From positions 1-52,042 of IMG/VR virus record IMGVR_UViG_3300044591_001148: a stretch of DNA of 52,042 nucleotides; one strand, written 5' to 3'. The notes under the pieces were generated by a model. It made no database searches. It was given only the letters and a program-made list of their open reading frames with translations, and was not told the DNA's origin. A program made the position numbers and the translations under genes. Positions 1-8,049 of this stretch are shown here, in pieces; positions within the stretch are counted from its first letter, which is position 1, and the number at the start of each line of letters is the position of its first letter. Source of the stretch: a virus.

Positions 1-17
1 TTGTGGGGGACACATGA
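1..17 (+). CDS. 3' end of an upstream gene (partial, left edge)
   Basis: The first 17 bases read in frame as the last residues V-G-D-T and a TGA stop, overlapping the next start codon as ATGA. The gene at 34493-34969 ends with the same residues and the same 15 bases before an identically placed start codon. The left edge therefore probably cuts a homologue of that C-terminally anchored membrane protein. Only the extreme 3' end is visible. Confidence 0.5.
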
Positions 18-316
18 CGGACGATAAAGGCGCATTGATTGAAAAGGCTACATTTGCAATACTGCCACTGCTGTTTAGCTGCGTTGTGTATCTGATGTCG
101 GCTCTGTCAAATCTCAGCCATGAAGTGACTATTCTCAATAGCAAGATCAGCTTGGTGGTAACCAGTGACAACAAGCAAGCCAGCAACTCAGGCGCTGAGT
201 TGGCAAGGGAAAAGCTGAGACAAGATTTGGAAAAAGAAATCCAAAAGAACCGAGATGACATCATGCACAACAGACAAGAGATTGCCGTGATCAACACCAA
301 GTTGGAGAAGAAGTAA
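14..316 (+). CDS. Small membrane protein with coiled-coil tail (lysis cassette A)
   Basis: A protein of 100 residues with one clear hydrophobic segment at about residues 13-33, followed by a charged Lys/Glu/Gln-rich stretch (about 65-100) likely to form a coiled coil. It overlaps the holin gene downstream by one base (TAATG), so the two are translationally coupled. Position and topology suit a small lysis accessory protein (holin, antiholin or inner-membrane spanin-like). No family is recognised from sequence alone, so that role is inferred from context. Confidence 0.7.
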   Translation: MTDDKGALIEKATFAILPLLFSCVVYLMSALSNLSHEVTILNSKISLVVTSDNKQASNSGAELAREKLRQDLEKEIQKNRDDIMHNRQEIAVINTKLEKK

Positions 317-801
317 TGGATTGGCTTAAACAGATTGCACCAACGATTGCCACCGCACTTGGTGGACCATTGGCAGGCATGGCGGTAAGCGCCATCTCCA
401 AGGCCATTGGGGTTGACCCCGAGAAGGTTGGCGACATGATCAGCAGCAACAAGCTGACGGCAGATCAGATTGCAATGGTGAAGATTGCTGAGATTGAGTT
501 GCAGAAGCAAGCGCAGGAGCTTGGCCTCAACTTTGAGAAGCTGGAGGTGGAGGACAGGAAATCCGCAAGGGATATGCAGTCAGCCACCAGATCCATGATG
601 CCGCCAATACTCGCTGGTGCCGTGACCTTGGGATTCTTCAGCATCATGGTAATGATGTTCTTCAACCAGATTGACTCCAACAACCCCGCCATCCTGATGA
701 TGCTGGGGTCACTCGGCACAGCTTGGACCGGGATCATTGCTTACTATTTCGGCAGTTCTGCTGGAAGCCAAGCCAAGACAGATTTACTCTCAAGGAAGTG
801 A
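316..801 (+). CDS. Holin, 3TM gene-transfer-agent type
   Basis: 161 residues. The N-terminal half is amphipathic with a long charged helix (about 50-90, containing the 'DRKSARDM' stretch typical of this family). The C-terminal half has two strong hydrophobic segments (about 97-117 and 124-147), with a weaker one near the N-terminus. This matches the 'holin of 3TMs' family known from gene transfer agents and many podoviruses, which permeabilises the inner membrane so that the endolysin reaches the cell wall. The neighbours are a small membrane protein upstream and an M15 endolysin 430 bases downstream. Family assignment is from remembered pattern; topology is read directly. Confidence 0.75.
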   Translation: MDWLKQIAPTIATALGGPLAGMAVSAISKAIGVDPEKVGDMISSNKLTADQIAMVKIAEIELQKQAQELGLNFEKLEVEDRKSARDMQSATRSMMPPILAGAVTLGFFSIMVMMFFNQIDSNNPAILMMLGSLGTAWTGIIAYYFGSSAGSQAKTDLLSRK

Positions 802-803
802 CT

Positions 804-950
804 ATGAAACCCGGACTCTACGCAAACATCAACGCCAAGCAGGAACGCATCAAGGCTGGCTCAAAAGAGAAGATGAACAAGGTCGGCAGCAAGGCAGCGC
901 CTAGCGCCAAGGACTTCAAGCAAGCAGCCAAGACAGCCAAGAAGAAATGA
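804..950 (+). CDS. Small basic conserved phage protein
   Basis: 48 residues, starting MKPGLYANINAKQERI and ending in a lysine-rich tail. The start at 804 lies two bases after the holin stop and follows the purine-rich sequence AAGGAAG. Near-identical short proteins sit beside lysis or head genes in many environmental podoviruses; their function is unknown. The protein is strongly basic (Lys/Arg about a quarter of residues), so binding to nucleic acid or virion DNA is possible, but this is speculation. It overlaps the next gene by ATGA. Confidence 0.7.
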   Translation: MKPGLYANINAKQERIKAGSKEKMNKVGSKAAPSAKDFKQAAKTAKKK

Positions 951-1234
951 AGACTCCAGCTTGGCAGCGTAAGGAAGGACAAAACCCCAAGGGTGGGTTG
1001 AATGCTGCTGGACGGGCAAGCCTCAAGGCGGCTGGGCAAAACATCAAGCCACCCGTCAAGTCTGGTGACAATCCTCGACGAGCCAGTTTCCTCGCACGGA
1101 TGGGCGGCAACGATGGTCCAGAGTACAAAAACGGTAAACCCACCCGGCTGCTGCTGAGTCTCAATGCTTGGGGAGCCAGCTCCAAGGCAGACGCCAAGGC
1201 CAAGGCCAAAGCAATATCAGCGAGGAACAAATGA
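947..1234 (+). CDS. DUF6321-like small basic protein
   Basis: 95 residues opening with 'TPAWQRKEGQNPKGGLNAAGR', a signature I associate with the DUF6321 family of short basic proteins in phage structural/lysis regions. The middle holds 'NPRRASFLARMGG' and the C-terminus is an Ala/Lys helix. No catalytic motif is visible. It overlaps both neighbours by ATGA junctions, so it is part of the same translationally coupled operon. Function unknown. Confidence 0.75.
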   Translation: MKTPAWQRKEGQNPKGGLNAAGRASLKAAGQNIKPPVKSGDNPRRASFLARMGGNDGPEYKNGKPTRLLLSLNAWGASSKADAKAKAKAISARNK

Positions 1235-1641
1235 CGCCTCACTTTAGCCTTGCTGAGTTGACCTGCACTGACCACCGCAGCCTGGACAACACGCCTAACG
1301 CACAGGAGTTGGCAAACCTTCAGCGGCTGGCTGAGTTCTTGGAGACAATGAAGACAGCACTTGGCGGCAAGCCTGTGATGATCAACTCAGCCTTCCGCAG
1401 CAAGGCAGTCAATGATGCCGTAGGAAGCAAGGACACCAGTCAGCATAGGCAAGGCTTGGCCTGTGACTTTAGGGTGCCTGGGATGACGCCAGACGCTGTG
1501 GTGAGGGCGCTGATTTCGGCTAAACTTCCCTTTGACCAAATCATCCGTGAATATGATTCTTGGACTCACATCAGCATTGCTGAAAAGCCAAGGGGTCAGG
1601 CTCTAATTATCGACAAGCAAGGTACTAGACAGTTTGTCTGA
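1231..1641 (+). CDS. Endolysin, M15-family peptidoglycan peptidase
   Basis: 136 residues from the ATG at 1231, which overlaps the previous stop (ATGA). The zinc-site pattern of peptidase M15 (D-Ala-D-Ala carboxypeptidase / L-Ala-D-Glu peptidase) is complete: S70-Q-H72-x-x-G-x-A-x-D79-F, then E107 and 'WTHIS' with H113. No signal peptide or membrane anchor is present, so export would depend on the holin at 316-801. It cleaves peptide bonds in peptidoglycan. A longer in-frame start at 1168 would add a Gln/Gly-rich, unconserved-looking extension and is rejected. The second lysis cassette at 34-36 kb uses an unrelated GH24 lysozyme. Confidence 0.88.
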   Translation: MTPHFSLAELTCTDHRSLDNTPNAQELANLQRLAEFLETMKTALGGKPVMINSAFRSKAVNDAVGSKDTSQHRQGLACDFRVPGMTPDAVVRALISAKLPFDQIIREYDSWTHISIAEKPRGQALIIDKQGTRQFV

Positions 1642-1650
1642 AAGATCAAT

Positions 1651-3129
1651 ATGCTGATGCCACTCAAGATACCGGCAGGCGTTTACCGTAACGGCACTGA
1701 ATACCAATCAATGGGTCGGTGGTTCGGCGCTAACTTGGTTCGGTGGTTTGAGAACACTCTCAGGCCAGTTGGAGGCTGGCGCAAGAGGGCTAATGGACAG
1801 ATGTCAGGCACCTGCCGTGGCATTATCAATTGGCGGGACAACAGCTCAACCCGGTGGATTGTGGCTGGCACCAACACCAAGCTGTATGTGATGAACCAGG
1901 CGGGGACGCTGAAGGAAATAACCCCAACCATATTCACACCTGGTGCAGCCGATGCGTCACTGCTAGTTGGCTATGGCTACGGCAACTATGGTGCATTTGC
2001 CTATGGTGTGGCTAGGCCAGACACTGGCGCAATCATTAACGCTGCAACCTGGTCAATGGACACTTGGGGTGAGTATTGGGTCGGATGCTGCAACAGTGAC
2101 GGTCAATTGCTGGAGTGGCAGTTGGGATTCACAACGCCAACCAAGGCAGTGGCAATTGTCAATGCACCCACCAGTTGCGCGGCGGTGATGACCACCTCTG
2201 AGCGTTTCATGTTCGCCTTGGGTGCCAGCGGTAACCCAAGGCTTGTGGCATGGTGTGATCAGGAGGACAACACCACCTGGTCACCAGCCGCCAATAACCA
2301 AGCAGGCAGCTTTGAGCTGACCACTGTCGGCTCCATCTTAGCGGGTAAGCGGGTGCGAGGCGTCAACCTGATATTCACTGACGTTGATGTCCACACCAGC
2401 AGCTACATTGGTCAGCCGTTCGTGTTCAGCTTTGAGAAGGCTGGCTCTGGTTGCGGCTTGATTGGACCCCAAGCTGTAGCGGCTATAGACACTGCCGCCA
2501 TCTGGATGAGTAGGTCAGGTTTCTGGATTTACGACGGTTACGTCAAGCCACTGCCGTCTGACGTTGGCGACTACGTGTTTAGCAATATCAACTTGGAGCA
2601 GGCCAGCAAGGTTTACGCTGTCCACAACAGCAAGTTTGGGGAAATCTGGTGGTTCTACACCAGCAGCGCCAGCATTGAAAATGACTCCTACGTCATCTAT
2701 AACTACCGTGAAAACCATTGGTCAATAGGCACCTTGGCGCGTTTGGCTGGGGTTGACAAGGGCGTCTTCAATAACCCGTTGATGGTCAGTGCTGACGGTT
2801 ACATCTACGAGCATGAGGTGGGCTTTGCCTATGACTCACAGACAATTTACGCTGAGTCAGGCCCGGTGGAGATTGGCAATGGCGAGCAAATCATGCAGGT
2901 TCGCAAGGTGATACCGGACGAGTCCAACCTTGGGGATGTCAACATCAGCTTCAGCAGCCGTTTCTATCCAACCGACACAGAGACAACCTACGGTCCATTC
3001 ACCAGCGCCAACCCAACCGACGCACGGTTCAGTGGACGCCAGGTCAAGATGAAGGTAACAGCCGATACTTTGAGTGATTGGCGGGTTGGGGTGATGCGCC
3101 TAGATGCAGTGCCAGCCGGGAAACGCTGA
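1651..3129 (+). CDS. Tail nozzle / head-completion protein, P22 gp10-like
   Basis: 492 residues, rich in beta-forming sequence with repeated W/Y-containing blades, as expected of a beta-propeller. The N-terminus ('PAGVYRNGTEYQSMGRWF') and blocks such as 'WSPAANNQAGSFEL' and 'YNYRENHWSIG' resemble the nozzle/stabilisation proteins of P22-type podoviruses, which close the head-tail channel and carry the needle or spikes. ATG 1651 is followed two codons later by ATG 1657; either may be used. The stop overlaps the next start (TGATG). The name rests on fold-like features and position upstream of gp14-like and ejection proteins, as in P22; the family name is inference. Confidence 0.7.
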   Translation: MLMPLKIPAGVYRNGTEYQSMGRWFGANLVRWFENTLRPVGGWRKRANGQMSGTCRGIINWRDNSSTRWIVAGTNTKLYVMNQAGTLKEITPTIFTPGAADASLLVGYGYGNYGAFAYGVARPDTGAIINAATWSMDTWGEYWVGCCNSDGQLLEWQLGFTTPTKAVAIVNAPTSCAAVMTTSERFMFALGASGNPRLVAWCDQEDNTTWSPAANNQAGSFELTTVGSILAGKRVRGVNLIFTDVDVHTSSYIGQPFVFSFEKAGSGCGLIGPQAVAAIDTAAIWMSRSGFWIYDGYVKPLPSDVGDYVFSNINLEQASKVYAVHNSKFGEIWWFYTSSASIENDSYVIYNYRENHWSIGTLARLAGVDKGVFNNPLMVSADGYIYEHEVGFAYDSQTIYAESGPVEIGNGEQIMQVRKVIPDESNLGDVNISFSSRFYPTDTETTYGPFTSANPTDARFSGRQVKMKVTADTLSDWRVGVMRLDAVPAGKR

Positions 3130-3341
3130 TGTCTCTCAACGTACCGCACCCACCTCAAGTCTATACGCCAGTGATGGAGGCACAGCGTAATTTCCTGCTG
3201 GAGAACGCTGACCGATTGAACAGGAAGACTAACGCTGACGTTGAGATTAGCAGCAGTAAGCTGATATTGACATCACCAAATGGGACTAGGTACAGTGTGG
3301 TGGTGAGTAACGCTGGCGCATTGTCAACAACGGCACTATGA
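3129..3341 (+). CDS. Conserved small virion-region protein
   Basis: 70 residues from ATG 3129, overlapping the nozzle stop as TGATG and the next gene by ATGA. It has a predicted helix (about 15-32) followed by a beta-rich part containing 'LTSPNGTRYSVVVSNAGAL'. I remember very similar short proteins between nozzle and GNAT-like genes in environmental podoviruses but know no function. The beta-hairpin C-terminus would suit a small structural or assembly protein. Extending upstream to 3078 would run into the nozzle gene in another frame. Confidence 0.65.
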   Translation: MSLNVPHPPQVYTPVMEAQRNFLLENADRLNRKTNADVEISSSKLILTSPNGTRYSVVVSNAGALSTTAL

Positions 3342-3697
3342 CAGATATTGAGAGATTGAGGCCAGAGATTGAAAAAGCCTTAAAATATTCGTTGAACACT
3401 CACACATTTGATGATGTCGTTGAGCTGGTCCAGCAAGCCAAGATGCAATTCTGGCCTGGACGGAATTCGGTGGTGGTTACGGAGATTGTTCTCCACCCAC
3501 AGCAAAAATGCCTAAACTATTTTCTAGCAGCAGGCGTGATGGAAGAACTAGAACTGATGTCACCAATGATCGAGGCTTGGGGTAAGAGCCTTGGATGCAC
3601 TCGCGTCACTTTAGCTGGACGTAAGGGATGGCAGAAGACTTTTCTGGCGAAGACAGGTTACACACCCCAGTGGTGGATTATGAGCAAGGAGTTATAG
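3338..3697 (+). CDS. GNAT-like protein (P22 gp14-type position)
   Basis: 119 residues. 'AGVMEELELMSPMIEAWGKSLGCTRV' followed by 'GRKGWQKTFLAKTGY' is the usual GNAT-fold core: a strand, a long helix, then a short 'W...L...GY' tail. The catalytic and CoA-binding loop is weak. Genes of this sort lie next to nozzle and ejection proteins in P22-like phages (gp14, DUF2824), where they assist virion maturation. Position here, between the nozzle and the ejection proteins, is the same. A counterpart with little sequence identity sits at 37685-38074 in the second module. Confidence 0.6.
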   Translation: MTDIERLRPEIEKALKYSLNTHTFDDVVELVQQAKMQFWPGRNSVVVTEIVLHPQQKCLNYFLAAGVMEELELMSPMIEAWGKSLGCTRVTLAGRKGWQKTFLAKTGYTPQWWIMSKEL

Positions 3698-3698
3698 C

Positions 3699-5507
3699 AT
3701 GGCTGATATGTCAATCCAGAGCGCCTACGAGCGAGTCTTAGGCCGCGCACCAAGTGCCGATGAAGTTGCCTATTGGCAGGAGGCGTTTGGTAACAGCGTG
3801 GACCCTGTTGAACTGTCAACCTTCAGCGTAGCGGCTCAACCTGAACTTGCAGCGGCAGCGCCAACGAATACAGCCGTGCGGGATATGTACCAGCAAGTTC
3901 TGGGCAGAGCGCCTGACGCCTCTGGCTTGCAATACTTTGCTGAGCGTTTTGGTACGTCTATTGACCCCACTGAGTTGGGTATTTTCCAGAGCATGGCGGC
4001 TGAAGAAATTGCTGCTAATGCCGCTAGGAATGCAGCACAACAGGCGGCAGCAGCAGCTAACACTACTACTACAACTGATGATAGTGCTGGCATACAAGTT
4101 GTTGTATTTGGTCCAGATGGAACACCTTATGGTAGCCCTGCTGCTGCTGCTAGAGCAGGTGTGACTAACTACACAATGGAAAATCCTGCAACTACTGCTG
4201 CTACAACTGCTGCTACTGGAATGTCCATTGCAGACGCCTACCAAAGGGTCTTGGGACGAGCGCCATCTGCCTCTGAAATTGCTTACTGGACATCTCAGTT
4301 TGGGTCTGACGTTGACCCTACTGAGCTATCCACATTCAGTGTGGCGGCTCAACCTGAACGAGCTGCTGCGCCAACAACGAATGATGCTATTCGGCAGATG
4401 TACCTGTCAGTCTTGGGGCGTGAACCTGACGCATCGGGGCTTCAATACTTTGCTGACCGTTTCGGCACTGAAGTTGACGCCTCTGAACTCGGCATATTCA
4501 AAGGGATGGCAACGCAGGAAATCAATGCCAATGCAGCTAGAAACGCTGGCACTACGACAGGTACAGGCACTACTGCTGGCACTACGACAGGTACAGGCAC
4601 TGCTGGTACTGTCCAGCCCATCACCAGGCCAACAGCACAAAGGCAAGTGACAGGCACCCAGCTTGCACCAGCGCGGGTCACCAACACAGCCATTACGGGT
4701 ACGCCTTTTCGCAACATTTACACGCCATCGACTATGCAGCAGAACGCGCCTACGCTGGCGCAAATCAACGCTGCATCTCAGTCGGCTAACCCGTACCAGT
4801 CCCTGATGGCGCTGACGCCTCAACGCACACTGTCACCAGCGTATGCAGCCCAAGCAGGGCAGACAACCGCCAACACCAACCTTGGTGGTTTCAACCCAGC
4901 CGTTTACAAACCACCAGCGGCAACGACAACGACAGGAGGTGGCCTGTTAACCACTGCGGAGTCACCGGCTGGTGGAGAGAATACGTCAACTGGCACTGGT
5001 ATGGCAGGCATTAACAACCAAGCAGCTTTGTCAGCAGCCCTATCCAATCTTGGGTTCGCAGGCTTGGGTCAAGGGTTAGCAACAAGTGTCGGAAACCAAC
5101 TTGGTAGTTTGACAATGGCTGACATTTTGGGCGGGAACATTGCTGGTGTTAATACTGGTGGTTTTCCAGAAGGGTATATTGACCCAGGTGACTACGAAGG
5201 CGGTCTTGGGTCTTCAGCGGGTATGGGTGGACTTACCGGACCTAATTATTCAGATTATGGTGGCATGGCTGGCGAAACTGGCGGCGGCGACACAATGGGT
5301 TTTGGTGGAGAGTATGCCAAGGGCGGCATGGTCAAAATGAAACCGCAAAAGTACAACCCACCAGGACCAGACGATGGCTACGCAGCACTGGAGAATGGCG
5401 AGTACGTCATCCGCAAGAGTGCAGTCAAGAAGTATGGCGCGAACATTTTCGAACAAATTAACGCAGGCAAGATTCCAGCCAAGCGTTTGAAATCTCTGTT
5501 GGAGTAA
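3699..5507 (+). CDS. Virion protein with four DUF4214 repeats
   Basis: 602 residues with a good ribosome site (AAGGAG 7 bases upstream). Four DUF4214-like units (consensus 'Y.RVLGRAP...E..YW') lie at about residues 5-48, 58-105, 174-218 and 228-275. Units 1+2 and 3+4 form a duplicated pair separated by a Thr/Ala linker. A low-complexity Thr/Gly/Ala region follows. The C-terminus ('GPDDGYAALENGEYVIRKS' and a final 'INAGKIPAKRLKSLLE') is a tail often found on phage tape-measure and ejection proteins. DUF4214 is common in surface and S-layer-associated proteins. A virion-internal or ejection role is inferred from the neighbours. Confidence 0.65.
   Translation: MADMSIQSAYERVLGRAPSADEVAYWQEAFGNSVDPVELSTFSVAAQPELAAAAPTNTAVRDMYQQVLGRAPDASGLQYFAERFGTSIDPTELGIFQSMAAEEIAANAARNAAQQAAAAANTTTTTDDSAGIQVVVFGPDGTPYGSPAAAARAGVTNYTMENPATTAATTAATGMSIADAYQRVLGRAPSASEIAYWTSQFGSDVDPTELSTFSVAAQPERAAAPTTNDAIRQMYLSVLGREPDASGLQYFADRFGTEVDASELGIFKGMATQEINANAARNAGTTTGTGTTAGTTTGTGTAGTVQPITRPTAQRQVTGTQLAPARVTNTAITGTPFRNIYTPSTMQQNAPTLAQINAASQSANPYQSLMALTPQRTLSPAYAAQAGQTTANTNLGGFNPAVYKPPAATTTTGGGLLTTAESPAGGENTSTGTGMAGINNQAALSAALSNLGFAGLGQGLATSVGNQLGSLTMADILGGNIAGVNTGGFPEGYIDPGDYEGGLGSSAGMGGLTGPNYSDYGGMAGETGGGDTMGFGGEYAKGGMVKMKPQKYNPPGPDDGYAALENGEYVIRKSAVKKYGANIFEQINAGKIPAKRLKSLLE
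4545..4601 (+). repeat. Short tandem duplication inside the DUF4214 gene
   Basis: A 27-base segment coding for A-G-T-T-T-G-T-G-T occurs at 4545-4571 and again at 4575-4601, a period of 30 bases. It lies in the Thr/Gly linker after the fourth DUF4214 unit. It keeps the frame and is probably a slippage-generated linker expansion. Confidence 0.8.
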
Positions 5508-5511
5508 CACC

Positions 5512-6687
5512 ATGAGCAAAAGCGGCGGCAGTCAGACAGTCACTACACAAATTGACCCAACAATTAAAGCAGCCTACCTGCAGAACTTGCAGCAGGCGCA
5601 GGGCGTAGCCTCGGCGTTACCCGTCAGGGAGTTTGCTGACTTCAACCCCATCTATCGGGCTGGTGAGCAGCAGATGGTGAACACTGGTTTGGCAGGCCGT
5701 GGCATTGACACTACCAACATTGCTGCCGAGTACGCCAACCAAGCGGCTCAGTTCAACCCTTACTACACAGGCGGCGTCAACGCTGGTCTGTCCAACCAGA
5801 TTGGTGCTGTTGGCTACACACCAACTGATGTCACTGCTGCTCAGAGCAACATGAGCAACATCAGCAACTACATGAACCCGTACACTAATCAGGTCATTGG
5901 TGGTTACAACCCTGCCACCAAGACATCCACTGGTGTGCTGGGTGACATTGAGGCTGCACGTCAAGCAGCCGTACAACAGATGGGTGAGGCTGCGACTAGG
6001 GCTAAAGCCTACGGCGGTACACGCCAAGGAGTTGCGGAGGCCGCTACTAACAGGGCATACGCTGACAAGGCGGCTCAGATGTCCGCACAGCTACGCCAGC
6101 AAGGGTTTGACACCAGCGCCAACCTGATGCAGCAAGACCTGGCACGACAGCAGCAGGCTAACCTCCAATCAGCAGCACAAGGTACTGGTGCGGCTCAGTA
6201 TGGTGCTGGCGCCATCAACGCTGCCATGGGCGGTAATGCAGCAGCGCAGAATGCTATGGCTCAGTTCAACGCTCAGTTGGCGCAGCAGTCTGACCTAGCT
6301 AACCAACAGGCTTACGCTGCCGCCAATGCACAGCGTCTTGGTGCTGCTGGACAGCTAGGCGCACTCGGAGCGCAGCAGCAGAGCCTTGGTCTTGGTGGCG
6401 CACAGGCTGTCATGGGCGTAGGGTCAGCGCAACAACAAATGACCCAGGCGCAACTGGACGCCTTGCGCGGTATTGGATTAGAGAAGCTGGGCATTACTCA
6501 GCAGGCAATGTCCACTGCTTTGCCTAATGCTGGCGGTAGCCAAACATCTCCAACCTACAAGAATCCATTGACCAGCGGGCTTGGCGGTGCTTTGGGTGGT
6601 TACCAGCTTGGTGCTTTACCAGGCATGGCTGCAATTGGTGGTCCTGCTGGTGCTGCAATTGGTGGTCTTCTTGGACTTTTGAGCTAG
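5512..6687 (+). CDS. Internal virion / DNA-transfer protein A1
   Basis: 391 residues, rich in Ala, Gln and Gly. It has a central helical region with repeated 'NQQA/AQQ' heptad-like patterns (about 145-330) and a Gly/Ala-rich hydrophobic C-terminus (about 355-391) able to insert in a membrane. This matches the ejection-type proteins carried in podovirus heads. It starts 4 bases after the previous stop, and a comparable Gln/Ala-rich protein opens the second module at 36456-37688. The exact role in ejection is inferred. Confidence 0.65.
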   Translation: MSKSGGSQTVTTQIDPTIKAAYLQNLQQAQGVASALPVREFADFNPIYRAGEQQMVNTGLAGRGIDTTNIAAEYANQAAQFNPYYTGGVNAGLSNQIGAVGYTPTDVTAAQSNMSNISNYMNPYTNQVIGGYNPATKTSTGVLGDIEAARQAAVQQMGEAATRAKAYGGTRQGVAEAATNRAYADKAAQMSAQLRQQGFDTSANLMQQDLARQQQANLQSAAQGTGAAQYGAGAINAAMGGNAAAQNAMAQFNAQLAQQSDLANQQAYAAANAQRLGAAGQLGALGAQQQSLGLGGAQAVMGVGSAQQQMTQAQLDALRGIGLEKLGITQQAMSTALPNAGGSQTSPTYKNPLTSGLGGALGGYQLGALPGMAAIGGPAGAAIGGLLGLLS

Positions 6688-6696
6688 GAGATAGAC

Positions 6697-8049
6697 ATGG
6701 CTGAATTCAATTTAGAGGGACTGCTGGGCAACGTCTTTGGCGGTGGTGGCGGTAACGCATTGGACGAGTACCTGACGCCAGAGCAACGTGCGGCTATGCA
6801 ACGCAATGCAATGCTGGCAGCGTCAGCAGCCTTGCTGAAGGCTGGCGGGGAAAGCACCCGGCGCATTGGCATTGGTGAGGCTCTAGGTGGCGCGTTTGAG
6901 GCAGGCCAAGCCGGGTACGAGAAAGCGCAGACGGGTGCGCTGACTCAGATGGCAATGAAGCAGAAGATGGAAGAGGCGAAGAAGGCCAAGGAATTGAAAA
7001 AATTGATTGCTGGTGTATTTGCACCTCAAACAACAATGCCAGGCGCAGCGCCAATGCCAGAAGTTGACACAGGCGTACCGCCATTACCCACTGCTGGTGC
7101 AGCAATGCCGCCAGCGCAAGGTATGCCAGCGCCAATGAACGCAAATATTGCTAAAGCTAACCAGTATCGGCAAGTAGCAAAAATGCTGGAGGACGATGGT
7201 CAATTAGAGAAGGCGATGCAGTACCAAAAGTTTGCGATGGACCTTGACCCACCAACCACTGCCACCGGAACTGCTTTGTCAAAGTTAATTGCAGAACGCG
7301 CTATGCTGCCTGTTGGTAGTCCATTGTTTAAAGCATACGATGCAGCAATTGAGAAGGAATCTCAATTTGCCCCACCTGCGCCAAGGGCAGGAACTTTACT
7401 ATCGCAACTTCAAGCTGATTTGGCTGGGGCAACTGACCCTAGAATAAAACAACAAATTGAAGCTAGGATACAAAAAGAAATTAACAACGCACCGCCACAA
7501 ACAGTCATCTTAAACGAAGGTAAACAAGGATTTGAGAATGTAATGAAGTTAGGTGCTGCCTTTAAGGGTGAGCCTATCTACAAAGAATATCAAGGAATGC
7601 AAACAGCGTTTAATCAAGTAAATACTGCGCTTAACCAGGAAACTCCAATTGGTGACCTTGCTGGTGCAACGAAAATGATGAAGCTAATGGATGAGGGTTC
7701 TGTGGTTAGAGAAACGGAACTTGCACTTGCAATGGCTGCTGCTGGACGCATGGACAGATTGAAAAATTATCTTAATCAGGCAATGACAGGTCAGAAGTTG
7801 ACACCAAAACAGCGCATTGAATTTAAGGCTTTGTCAAATGAGCTGTATGCAGCAGCAGGTCAAGCGTATAACCAAAAGCGAAGTGAGTACGAGGCATTTG
7901 GCAACGCATATCAACTTCCGAACCTAAACACTTCTCTTGGCGCACCAGCTAATGTGCCATCTATAGTGAGGCAACCAGGTGGTTCTGTTACGGCACCAGG
8001 TGGTGGTAGACCAACTTTAAATAACATCTTTGGCATACCAGGGAGATAA
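6697..8049 (+). CDS. Internal virion protein A2
   Basis: 450 residues. A Gly-rich N-terminus is followed by a helical Ala/Met/Lys-rich part (about 25-110), a Pro/Ala linker (about 112-150) and a helical C-terminal half, ending in a Gly/Pro-rich tail with 'LNNIFGIPGR'. No enzyme motif is seen. The ribosome site is AGGAG before ATG 6697. Its stop overlaps the next start (TAATG). Its place between two ejection-protein genes makes it a probable ejection or internal core protein. The 3' half uses more AT-ending codons than its neighbours. Confidence 0.55.
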   Translation: MAEFNLEGLLGNVFGGGGGNALDEYLTPEQRAAMQRNAMLAASAALLKAGGESTRRIGIGEALGGAFEAGQAGYEKAQTGALTQMAMKQKMEEAKKAKELKKLIAGVFAPQTTMPGAAPMPEVDTGVPPLPTAGAAMPPAQGMPAPMNANIAKANQYRQVAKMLEDDGQLEKAMQYQKFAMDLDPPTTATGTALSKLIAERAMLPVGSPLFKAYDAAIEKESQFAPPAPRAGTLLSQLQADLAGATDPRIKQQIEARIQKEINNAPPQTVILNEGKQGFENVMKLGAAFKGEPIYKEYQGMQTAFNQVNTALNQETPIGDLAGATKMMKLMDEGSVVRETELALAMAAAGRMDRLKNYLNQAMTGQKLTPKQRIEFKALSNELYAAAGQAYNQKRSEYEAFGNAYQLPNLNTSLGAPANVPSIVRQPGGSVTAPGGGRPTLNNIFGIPGR

